Positions 21,678-29,190 of a stretch of DNA of 40,707 bases are shown one piece after another. Under the pieces are notes generated by a model, which did no database searches, had not been told where the DNA came from, and saw only the letters and a program-made list of their open reading frames with translations. A program made the translations under genes and the position numbers. Each line of letters begins with the position of its first letter. Within the stretch, counting starts at the first letter, position 1. Origin of the DNA: Minisyncoccota bacterium. Lineage in GTDB: Bacteria; Patescibacteriota; Minisyncoccia; UBA6257; 02-FULL-45-10c. Location of the stretch: NCBI GenBank assembly GCA_028715395.1, contig JAQURY010000005.1, positions 1 to 40,707 of the forward strand, in the 5' to 3' direction.

Positions 21678-21863
21678 TTATGGCAATAATTGTTTTAATA
21701 AGCTGCCAAAACCGAAATCCAAAATTCCGAGATAAACCGAAAGCCCAAGAGAAAAAATAATAACAACAATGGTCAATTTGACCGTTTCTTGCCTAGAGGG
21801 CCAGTTCACCTTCATTAATTCCTGTTTCGCTTCCTGCAAAAACGATTTAAGTTTATTAATCAT
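21678..21863 (-). CDS. secE: Preprotein translocase subunit SecE
   Basis: The 61-residue protein has the amphipathic helix and conserved FLQEAKQELMKVNWPSRQET segment of SecE, then one membrane helix (LTIVVIIFSLGLSVYLGILD). SecE holds SecY together in the SecYEG channel. Its short size fits the single-helix form found in many bacteria. It leads the secE-nusG-rplK operon, whose promoter overlaps the end of gyrB. No Shine-Dalgarno is seen; the 5' leader is about 14 nt. Confidence 0.95.
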   Translation of the reverse strand: MINKLKSFLQEAKQELMKVNWPSRQETVKLTIVVIIFSLGLSVYLGILDFGFGSLLKQLLP

Positions 21864-21883
21864 AAAAATTTATTTGTTATATT

Positions 21884-21912
21884 AAGATATGATTTTTACG
21901 GTTAAATGTCAA
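21884..21912 (-). promoter_or_regulatory. Promoter for secE-nusG-rplK
   Basis: A perfect -35 TTGACA (21907-21912) lies inside the last codons of gyrB, followed after 17 nt by TATCTT (21884-21889) on the minus strand. The leader is about 14 nt. Confidence 0.6.
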
Positions 21913-23854
21913 GATTTTTAACCGATAAAGCGTGCGCTTGGATGAAATTTCTGCGTGGTTCAACCTCTTCTCCCATCAGAACGTCAAAAAGTTTGTCTGC
22001 CTTTACGGCCTCATCCACAATGACTTTCTTTAGAGTCCTGTTCTCCGGATTCATTGTTGTTTCCCAAAGCTGCTCCGGATTCATTTCTCCCAAACCTTTA
22101 TATCTCTGGATATTTATCTTATCGCCTTCTTTTTTAGACATTTCTTTTATGGTTTTGTCTTTTTCCGCATCGCTGTAAACATAAACGCTCTCCTTGCCTT
22201 TTTGCATTTTATAAAGCGGCGGCTGGGCAATATATAAATTGCCGTCTTCGATTATTTTCGGAAAATGCCTGTAAAAAAGAGTCAGCAAAAGAGTGCAAAT
22301 ATGCGCGCCATCGACATCAGCATCGGTCATTAAAACAATCTTATGATAACGAAGCTTGGTAATATCAAATGATTCAGCGATAGCGGTTCCTAAAGCCACC
22401 ACCAAGGCCTTGATTTCCTTATTGATAAGCATTTTGTCTATTCTGGATTTTTCCACATTCAAAATCTTTCCTCTTAAAGGAAGTATTGCCTGCGTTCTCC
22501 TGTCCCTGCCCTGTTTGGCGCTGCCGCCGGCGCTGTCTCCCTCAACGATAAAAAGCTCCGAATCTTCTGGATTACGCGAGCTGCAATCCGCCAGCTTGCC
22601 CGGCAAAGTTAGGCCCTCTAAAACCCCTTTTCTTAAAACCGTATCCCTGGCTGCTTTGGCGGCTTGGCGGGCTTTCGCCGCTAATAAACACTTTCCTATA
22701 ATTTTCCGCGCATCCAAGCTGTATCTTTCCAAATATTCTTTAAGCGCTTCCCCGACAACGCTTTCCACCGCGGTTCTGGCCTCGGTGTTTCCCAAGCGCG
22801 CTTTTGTCTGTCCTTCAAATTGCGGTTCGCGGATTTTTACCGAAACAACGACAACTAGCCCCTCACGGACATCGTCTCCGGTTAAGCTTTCCTCGGATTC
22901 TTTCAGGTAGCTCTCTTTTCTCGCATAATCATTTAAGCTGCGAGTAAGAGCAGAACGAAAACCTGTCAGATGTGTTCCTCCATCGGGAGTGTGTATATTG
23001 TTCGCAAAACTTTTTTCTTCTGTTTCCAATTCATCGTTATAAACGAAAGATGCCTCAACTTCCGTTCCTTCATATTCTTTATGAACATAAAACGGCTGTT
23101 CTTGTAGCGGCTTTTCTCCCTCTCCTAGATATTTTATAAAAGACAAAAGTCCTCCATCAAAATAAAATCCGTAATAAGAAACCGGCGCTTTCCGCAAATC
23201 AATAACTTCAATTTTTACGCCCTTGGTTAAAAGAGCCTGCTGGCGCAAATGTTCTAAAATTCTTTTTTTATCAAATTCAATTGTTTTAAAAATTTCAGGA
23301 TCGGCCTCAAAAGTGACTTTCGTTCCGGTACGATTGCATTTTCCTATTTTCTTGACTTTAAACTGCGGCTTGCCCTGCTTATATTCCTGCGCCCATAATT
23401 CTCCGTCGCGGCAAACCTCGGCTTTCATCCAGGATGATAAAGCGCAAACGACTGAAACGCCGACTCCGTGCAATCCGCCGGAAACCTTATAGGAATCTCC
23501 GCCAAATTTTCCTCCGGCGTGCAAAGTTGTCATAACTGTTTCCAGGGCCGATTTTTTCGTTTGTTTGTGGACTTCCACCGGAATGCCTCTGCCGTCGTCG
23601 GAAACCGAAACTCTGTTTCCAGGCAAAAGTTCCACGCGAATATTCTTTGCATAGCCGCCCATAGCTTCGTCGATAGAGTTATCAACAACCTCCCAAATCA
23701 AGTGATGCAAACCGTCCACGCCCGTAGTTCCGATATACATTCCCGGACGTTTTCTGACCGGTTCCAAACCCTCTAAAACATAAATGTCTTTAGCTGAATA
23801 AGAGGACCCTTTTTCGTCCTTATTTTCCGCCTTATTTTCTTGTTTTTTTGCCAT
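21902..23854 (-). CDS. gyrB: DNA gyrase subunit B
   Basis: The 650-residue protein is the ATPase/topo-domain subunit of DNA gyrase. The GHKL ATPase part has [33 protein letters not shown] and [18 protein letters not shown]. The Toprim part has [34 protein letters not shown] and [10 protein letters not shown]. It ends with [17 protein letters not shown] and [20 protein letters not shown], a typical GyrB close. The short length is that of Gram-positive-type GyrB without the E. coli insert. ParE is less likely because of the C-terminal signature. gyrA is not in the window. A weak T-rich hairpin lies in its leader. Confidence 0.95.
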   Translation of the reverse strand: MAKKQENKAENKDEKGSSYSAKDIYVLEGLEPVRKRPGMYIGTTGVDGLHHLIWEVVDNSIDEAMGGYAKNIRVELLPGNRVSVSDDGRGIPVEVHKQTKKSALETVMTTLHAGGKFGGDSYKVSGGLHGVGVSVVCALSSWMKAEVCRDGELWAQEYKQGKPQFKVKKIGKCNRTGTKVTFEADPEIFKTIEFDKKRILEHLRQQALLTKGVKIEVIDLRKAPVSYYGFYFDGGLLSFIKYLGEGEKPLQEQPFYVHKEYEGTEVEASFVYNDELETEEKSFANNIHTPDGGTHLTGFRSALTRSLNDYARKESYLKESEESLTGDDVREGLVVVVSVKIREPQFEGQTKARLGNTEARTAVESVVGEALKEYLERYSLDARKIIGKCLLAAKARQAAKAARDTVLRKGVLEGLTLPGKLADCSSRNPEDSELFIVEGDSAGGSAKQGRDRRTQAILPLRGKILNVEKSRIDKMLINKEIKALVVALGTAIAESFDITKLRYHKIVLMTDADVDGAHICTLLLTLFYRHFPKIIEDGNLYIAQPPLYKMQKGKESVYVYSDAEKDKTIKEMSKKEGDKINIQRYKGLGEMNPEQLWETTMNPENRTLKKVIVDEAVKADKLFDVLMGEEVEPRRNFIQAHALSVKNLDI

Positions 23855-23868
23855 ATTTTACAAATTAA

Positions 23869-23890
23869 AAAAAGCGTTTCTCGGCTTTTT
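23869..23890 (-). other. Terminator-like hairpin upstream of gyrB
   Basis: AAAAAGC and GCTTTTT arms with an eight-base loop, then a T-run on the minus strand, lie 15 nt before the gyrB ATG. The stem is weak in GC. It could be an attenuator in the gyrB leader. Confidence 0.35.
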
Positions 23891-23992
23891 GAGGTATAAA
23901 ATTAACCTTCATTTGTACCCTAATTTTATCATAAAACCGACCCGATTCCAAGCCTGTTTATCCCCTAAAATCCCCCTTAAAATCGGCCAATC

Positions 23993-24001
23993 TGCTAATA
24001 T
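23993..24001 (+). promoter_or_regulatory. Extended -10 promoter for DUF2079 gene, predicted leaderless
   Basis: TGCTAATAT (TAATAT at 23996-24001) is followed by the ATG after 6 nt. No clear -35 is seen. Confidence 0.5.
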
Positions 24002-24007
24002 ATAAAC

Positions 24008-25435
24008 ATGTCTCTGAAAAACGAAAAAGCTTTGATCTGGTCAATGATATTCCTGTATATCGTTGTGTTCGGCGTATTCTCCTGCATGCGCCATTATAAT
24101 TTCCAAACCCAGGCGTTTGATATGGGTATTTTCAACCAGTCATTCTGGAACACGATTCATGGCCATTTTATGGATTACAGTTTTGAAGAAATTCTCGGCA
24201 TCAAAAATCACTTTGCGATGCACTGGAGCCCGATTTTGATTTTGCTCGTTCCCGGATACGCGGTTTTTCCCAGCCCCTATTTTTTGATAATTGTCCAAAC
24301 CCTGGCGCTGGCGCTTGGCGCCTGGCCGCTGTATTTGCTGGCAAAAAAAGTTTTAGGGGAAAATAAAAAATGGGCGCTGCTTATTTCCGCCGCTTATCTT
24401 ATTTTTCCATCACTGCATTGGGTAAATAATTATGATTTTCATGAGCTTTCGTTTCTAGTTCCCCTGCTGATTGCGGCTTTTTATTTTATAGAAAAACAAA
24501 ATTGGTGGCTAGTCGGATTATTTTCATTTCTCGCCGCTTCGGTCAAAGAAGATGCCATTTTAATCGCGGCATTCGTGGGATTATATTTATTAATCAAAAA
24601 AAATTCCGATGGCGGCAAACAAAGAAAAATCGGCCTGATTATTTTTATTCTGACGATTACCTATTTCATAATCGCCGCAAAAATATTCATGCCGGCCTTC
24701 GGCGGAGGCATTTACCATTTAAGCCGCTACGCCTATCTTGGAGATACGCCCTCTCAAATTATCGGGAACTTATTTTCCAATCCAGGCTTATTTATTGATG
24801 CGGTTTTCAGCATTAAAAATCTTTCTTATATTTTCTGGCTCTTGCTTCCACTTGCATTTCTTCCGGTCTTTTCCGGAAGAATGCTTATAATTTTATTGCC
24901 CGGCCTGGCGGAAAATCTTTTGAGTTCCTGGGGCGTCCAATCGACCGGAATGTATCAATACGACGCCCTGCTGATAGCTGGACTTTTTGTTTGCTTGGTT
25001 TATGGATTGAAAAATGTTCTGGACCGCCTGCCTGCCAAAGAAAAATCGATAAGGTGGGCGCTAATTGTCTGCTCTGGCACAGCTTTTATTTTGCGTTCTC
25101 CGATCAGCCCGATAAATTTTCCTGTCGGCTTATTTGAAAAAAATTCCCAATGGGAAACATACCGGGAAATAGTAAGTGTTATTCCCGATAAGGCGTCTGT
25201 TTCCGCGCAAACAAATATCGCCGCCCATCTTTCGGGCCGCGAAAAAATATATATGCTCGGCACCGAACCGGAACAAACCGATATTGTGATAATAGACGGC
25301 GCCGATTTATCCGGCTTTGCAGACGAACAATCTCTTCAAAATTACGCTGATAAATATATGAACAGCGGAAATTACAATTATTCCGCCATAAAAGAAAGAT
25401 ATTTCATCTTTATTAACAAAAGCTTGCTTAAATAA
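24008..25435 (+). CDS. DUF2079 polytopic membrane protein
   Basis: The 475-residue protein has about nine or ten membrane helices spread along its length. Its opening part carries the DUF2079 signature: FDMGIFNQSFWNTIHGHFMD and KNHFAMHWSPILILLVPGYA, followed by PSPYFLIIVQTLALALGAWP. A second signature is YDFHELSFLVPLLIAAFYF. These proteins look like GT-C-fold glycosyltransferases of the cell envelope, but no substrate is known and DUF2079 has no proven activity. The predicted soluble tail of about 90 residues faces outward or is cytoplasmic. It is transcribed alone on the plus strand and shares a terminator with gpsA. Confidence 0.8.
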   Translation: MSLKNEKALIWSMIFLYIVVFGVFSCMRHYNFQTQAFDMGIFNQSFWNTIHGHFMDYSFEEILGIKNHFAMHWSPILILLVPGYAVFPSPYFLIIVQTLALALGAWPLYLLAKKVLGENKKWALLISAAYLIFPSLHWVNNYDFHELSFLVPLLIAAFYFIEKQNWWLVGLFSFLAASVKEDAILIAAFVGLYLLIKKNSDGGKQRKIGLIIFILTITYFIIAAKIFMPAFGGGIYHLSRYAYLGDTPSQIIGNLFSNPGLFIDAVFSIKNLSYIFWLLLPLAFLPVFSGRMLIILLPGLAENLLSSWGVQSTGMYQYDALLIAGLFVCLVYGLKNVLDRLPAKEKSIRWALIVCSGTAFILRSPISPINFPVGLFEKNSQWETYREIVSVIPDKASVSAQTNIAAHLSGREKIYMLGTEPEQTDIVIIDGADLSGFADEQSLQNYADKYMNSGNYNYSAIKERYFIFINKSLLK

Positions 25436-25462
25436 AATAAAACCCCTAAGGGGTTTTATTTT
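25434..25462. terminator. Bidirectional terminator sharing both stop codons
   Basis: AAAATAAAACCCC / GGGGTTTTATTTT is a perfect 13-bp stem with a three-base loop. The TAA of the plus-strand gene and the TAA of gpsA on minus both lie inside or at the stem. Confidence 0.93.
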
Positions 25463-26370
25463 AGATTATTTAAAATTTGCCCGAAAACCGATTTAGAATT
25501 TTCTCCCTGCGCCAAAACTCTGTAAAGAGCGCTTAACAATTCAAAATCCTTGGCTTTATCTCCAAGCAAGCTGTAAATAGGCGCAATTGACGCCGTGCCC
25601 TCGCTTCTCAGACAGCATTTGCCCGTCTGGATAAGCTCCCCGCCCGCTTTTTTGTTTCTCGAATAATCGCTGAATCCCGTTGTTACCAAATCGCCGAGTC
25701 CCGCCACGCCCAGCGCGGTTTTCTTTTTCCCGCCAAGAACGCTTATGATTTCCGCCATTTCTTCCTCCGCTTTTGCCGCAAACCACCCCTTGGCATTGCC
25801 GCCCAATTCCATCGCGTCAATAATTCCCAGTCCAACCGAATAAATATTTTTCAGCGTTCCGGCAAGCGCCACTCCTTTAACATCGCTTGAATATTCCAAA
25901 GATATGTTCGTATCTTTGAAAATTTTTCTGATTTGCGAATATATTTTTCTATCCGCGCACGCCACCACCGCCATTCCCTGCTTTCCCATTGCCAACTCTT
26001 CGGCAATCATCGGACCGCTCAAAATCGCAAACCTCTTTTCAATCGGCGTTCCTTCCGCCGTCGCTGAAGGTAAAACTTCGTCCAGCAAATCATCCATAGT
26101 TTTCGGCTCCATTCCTTTGGCAAAAGAAATAACTGTTGTTTTTCCCGTCAGATACCTGCCCACATCTTTAACCGCTTCTCTCATCGCCCAGGACGGAACG
26201 CACATCAGCAAAAAATCCGCCGTTGGAACCGTTTCCGCAAGAGATTTCTGCCCAATTACAATAGCGGGGTTTTTATCCCAAAATGTAATTTCTCCCGCTT
26301 TGCCTTCTTTTAAAATTTTTCCGATGGCGCTGCCAAGTTCTCCCGCGCCCATAATAATTATGTTAGTCAT
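25456..26370 (-). CDS. gpsA: Glycerol-3-phosphate dehydrogenase [NAD(P)+]
   Basis: The 304-residue protein begins with the Rossmann NAD(P) motif MTNIIIMGAGELGSAIGKIL (GxGxxG). The FAKGMEPKTM segment, LSGPMIAEELAMGKQGMAVV and LKNIYSVGLGIIDAMELGGN (the catalytic Lys) identify GpsA. It reduces dihydroxyacetone phosphate to sn-glycerol-3-phosphate for phospholipid synthesis. Length is a little short (E. coli 339). It overlaps eno by 8 nt and is the last gene of the metabolic run. Its role may be redox balance, lipid supply or both; the window alone cannot decide. Confidence 0.92.
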   Translation of the reverse strand: MTNIIIMGAGELGSAIGKILKEGKAGEITFWDKNPAIVIGQKSLAETVPTADFLLMCVPSWAMREAVKDVGRYLTGKTTVISFAKGMEPKTMDDLLDEVLPSATAEGTPIEKRFAILSGPMIAEELAMGKQGMAVVACADRKIYSQIRKIFKDTNISLEYSSDVKGVALAGTLKNIYSVGLGIIDAMELGGNAKGWFAAKAEEEMAEIISVLGGKKKTALGVAGLGDLVTTGFSDYSRNKKAGGELIQTGKCCLRSEGTASIAPIYSLLGDKAKDFELLSALYRVLAQGENSKSVFGQILNNLK

Positions 26371-27580
26371 TATAGATTCTCATTAATTCGTTGAATTTAT
26401 AAATTCTCTCGTGTATTGGCGCGCCGATTTTGACTCCGTCGGCCGCTCCCGCTTTGGCAAGATGGATTATAAAATTGTCGTCTGTTTCTCCCGAACGATG
26501 AGAGACAATAGTTTTCAACCCGCTTTTCTTTGCCGCGATCATCGCCTCGCAGGTCTCCGTAACCGTTCCAATCTGATTCGGCTTGATTATAACCGCGCTT
26601 ATCAATCCTTCCTCCGCGTATTTATTTATAAAATCCGGATTGGTCACCGTCAGATCGTCCCCAACTACAATCTTACCATGCCTTGAATCCATTTTTAGCT
26701 CATTAAATCCTTCAAAATCGTTTTCGGCAAAAGGATCTTCAAGCGAATACAGAATTTCTATTTTTTTAAGATAATCCTTATAAGTTTTTTCCAATTTTTT
26801 TGTATTTATCAGCTTTCCCTCAAAACGGTATTCTTTTCCTCTTTGAAAATTGGAAGCGGCAGCATCTATTCCCAGCGCGAAATCTTTTTCCAGAGCAAAA
26901 CGATAAATAAGCTTTTCCATAATTTCCAACGGCTCAATATTATTTTTGAAATCAACCGCGTATCCGCCCTCGTCCCCTATCGGCAATTTGCCTTTTTTAT
27001 TTTTCATTTCCAAAACTCCACCCAATTGCCTGTAAAAATGGACTAATTTTTTGATTCTTTCGCGCAAACTTCCCCCTCCTTTCACCACTATCATATATTC
27101 CTGAATATCCAGATTATTTTTTGCGTGAGACCCACCGTTTATCAGATTGGAAAAAATCATCGGGATTTTCCGTTCTTTTTCGGCTTCTCCCTTGGCTTCT
27201 CCAAAAAATTCCCATTTAAGAATCTCGTTCAATTCTACTCCTTTTTCAAACGCCAACACCCTTGCGAAAGCCACCGAAATGCCCAACGTCAAATTTCCGC
27301 CAAGCTTGCTTTTGTTGGCGGTACCGTCCAATCCAACTAAAAAATCATCCATCTCTCTTACGGAATTTATTTTCTTTCCATGCAACGCATTGCCGATAAC
27401 CTTTAGGCTTTTTTGCGCTTCGGACAAATCAAAAACTGCGGCCTCTTTTGATCCCCGGCTTTTTCCGGAAGGAATCTGCGCCCAAAAAGAAACGTTTTCG
27501 TCGGTAATCAAATCAACTTCCAGGGTTTCTTCTGCTCGCGAATCAAATATCTGACGCAAAATTATGTCTTTTACTTTCAT
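26363..27580 (-). CDS. eno: Enolase (divergent)
   Basis: The 405-residue protein converts 2-phosphoglycerate to PEP. Conserved parts are NGGSHAKNNLDIQEYMIVV, IGDEGGYA (catalytic Glu), the metal ligands in ALGIDAAASN, SLEDPFAENDF and VGDDLTVTNP, IIKPNQIGTVTE (catalytic Lys) and SHRSGETDD. One difference is the flexible loop, which reads SGKSRGSKEA where canonical enolases have SGASTGSREA. The Ser that helps bind the second Mg is kept, so activity is expected. A different enolase-superfamily enzyme is unlikely given these motifs. It lies 2 nt after a PsbP-like gene and overlaps gpsA. Confidence 0.93.
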   Translation of the reverse strand: MKVKDIILRQIFDSRAEETLEVDLITDENVSFWAQIPSGKSRGSKEAAVFDLSEAQKSLKVIGNALHGKKINSVREMDDFLVGLDGTANKSKLGGNLTLGISVAFARVLAFEKGVELNEILKWEFFGEAKGEAEKERKIPMIFSNLINGGSHAKNNLDIQEYMIVVKGGGSLRERIKKLVHFYRQLGGVLEMKNKKGKLPIGDEGGYAVDFKNNIEPLEIMEKLIYRFALEKDFALGIDAAASNFQRGKEYRFEGKLINTKKLEKTYKDYLKKIEILYSLEDPFAENDFEGFNELKMDSRHGKIVVGDDLTVTNPDFINKYAEEGLISAVIIKPNQIGTVTETCEAMIAAKKSGLKTIVSHRSGETDDNFIIHLAKAGAADGVKIGAPIHERIYKFNELMRIYND

Positions 27581-27582
27581 AA

Positions 27583-28176
27583 TTATTTTATAAACTTAAA
27601 AGTTGATAATATCCCCTGAAAAACGCTTTTATTTTTTTCCAACTCTTCCGCTGTCGCCGAAATATACGCCAATTGATAAAGTTTTCCATTATGAATAAAT
27701 TCAAATCCTACGGCATTTTGAATATCATGTATTTCCCAAGCCTCCGTTTTAACTCCTCCAATAATTTTTTCTTTTACAAAAGACAACGCTTCCGCCTCTC
27801 TTTTTTCCGTTAATCCCGCCGCTTTTATTTTGTCGCTATAAACGGAAAATTGCGGATCTTCTTTAAAAACCAAAATCTGAAAAACGCCCTCTTTTATTTT
27901 TCTCAAATCTTCCAGCCCTATTTCTTCTTGATTGCTTTTTATTCTTAATGTCCTTAAGCATTCTGTGCCTTCCGTACACCATTCAAAATCATCCTTAAAG
28001 CACCACTCCTGAGGATATTTAATCTGATAACCAAGTTCCGAATCCGCATAAGTTTTCCAACCGCCCGTATCGCCGGAATAAATATTTTCTCCGAAATAAA
28101 AATTTCCCAAATAGATTATTCCTCCCACAATAATAATTGCGATCGCAATTAAAAAAAATATTATTTTTTTAGGCAT
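27583..28176 (-). CDS. Membrane-anchored PsbP-like protein
   Basis: The 197-residue protein has one N-terminal membrane helix (IIFFLIAIAIIIVGGIIYLG) and a soluble domain with GWKTYADSELGYQIKYPQEW near residue 40, then EIHDIQNAVGFEFIHNGKLY and a closing FQGILSTFKFIK. The 'GY.IKYP..W' start is common among CPR anchored proteins of the PsbP/MOG1 fold. It has the same layout as the protein at 7632-8210, but sequence similarity between the two is low. Four cysteines (CFKDDFEWCTEGTEC and one other near it) could form disulfides. It is set between enzymes of the metabolic run, with 0-2 nt gaps on both sides; no link to metabolism is known. Confidence 0.6.
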   Translation of the reverse strand: MPKKIIFFLIAIAIIIVGGIIYLGNFYFGENIYSGDTGGWKTYADSELGYQIKYPQEWCFKDDFEWCTEGTECLRTLRIKSNQEEIGLEDLRKIKEGVFQILVFKEDPQFSVYSDKIKAAGLTEKREAEALSFVKEKIIGGVKTEAWEIHDIQNAVGFEFIHNGKLYQLAYISATAEELEKNKSVFQGILSTFKFIK

Positions 28177-29190
28177 TTATTTCGCTATATTTTTCGGATT
28201 CAGATTTCCGGCCGCAAATCCTTTTATGTTTTCCGCAGTCGTATTCATAATTCTTTCAAACGCTTCTTGCGAATTAAAGGCATTGTGCGGAGTAATCAGG
28301 ACATTCGGCATTTTCATCAAAACATGATCCAGAATTATGGTCTTCATGTCTTCCGACTTCGGATAGGCCGTATGGGTAAAAAATTTCATTTCGTCCTGCA
28401 CCTCTCCTTCTTCCTCCAAAACGTCCATTCCCGCTCCGGCTAAAATCTCCTTTTGCAAAGCGTCCACCAGTGCTTCGGTTTCAACAATTCCGCCACGGGA
28501 AGTATTTATCAAATATGAACCCTTTTTCATCAGGCCGATATTATTTTTGTTTATCAAATGATGCGTTTGTTCGTTATACGGAATATGCAGCGTCACGACA
28601 TCAGAATTTTTCAGCAAATCTTCCAGCGGCACATATTGAAGGCCGGATGCCTTGGCAAATTCCTGATCCGGAAAGGGGTCATATCCCAAAATATTCATTC
28701 CGAATCCTCTGGCAATATTCGCCGCCTCCTTTCCAATCCTCCCTGTTCCGACAATACCGATGGTTTTGCCTTTCAAGTCGATCCCCCTTAATCCGTATAA
28801 ATTGAAAGATTCTGTTTCTTTTATCTGATCGATTGCTTGATACATTTTCCTTGTTAAATTCAAAATCAATCCGAACGCCCATTCGGCAACCGTGTTATTT
28901 CCATATCCCGGCACAAATCCGACAACAATTCCTTTTTCGGCGCACGCCCTTAAATCAATATGGTCATAGCCAGTAGAACGAGTCGTAATAAACTTTAAAT
29001 TTGGAAATGCTTCTAAAACGGTTTTATCAACTCTGGAATTAACAAATATCGAAATAACTTCGGCATCGCTTTTTTCCGTCAAATCAAAAGGGCTTAGCTT
29101 TCCTTTGCTGTATGTTATCTGATCGGAAGGAAAATTAGATTTTATAAAATCCTCTTCCCAGCCTTCAAGTTCGAAAAATGCGATTTTCAT
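28177..29190 (-). CDS. D-2-hydroxyacid dehydrogenase, probable D-lactate dehydrogenase
   Basis: The 337-residue protein belongs to the D-isomer-specific 2-hydroxyacid dehydrogenases. Visible motifs are ITTRSTGYDHIDLRACAEKG, PGYGNNTVAEWAFGLILNL, the NAD-binding GKTIGIVGTGRIGKEAANIA, and the catalytic residues Arg in INTSRGGIVET, Glu in GMDVLEEEGEV and His in LITPHNAFNS. The RSTGYDHID and VPGYGNNTVAE segments look most like D-lactate dehydrogenase, but a hydroxypyruvate or glyoxylate reductase is possible. In this operon either would fit: lactate from pyruvate, or glycerate for the neighbouring kinase. It abuts ppsA with no gap. Confidence 0.85.
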   Translation of the reverse strand: MKIAFFELEGWEEDFIKSNFPSDQITYSKGKLSPFDLTEKSDAEVISIFVNSRVDKTVLEAFPNLKFITTRSTGYDHIDLRACAEKGIVVGFVPGYGNNTVAEWAFGLILNLTRKMYQAIDQIKETESFNLYGLRGIDLKGKTIGIVGTGRIGKEAANIARGFGMNILGYDPFPDQEFAKASGLQYVPLEDLLKNSDVVTLHIPYNEQTHHLINKNNIGLMKKGSYLINTSRGGIVETEALVDALQKEILAGAGMDVLEEEGEVQDEMKFFTHTAYPKSEDMKTIILDHVLMKMPNVLITPHNAFNSQEAFERIMNTTAENIKGFAAGNLNPKNIAK

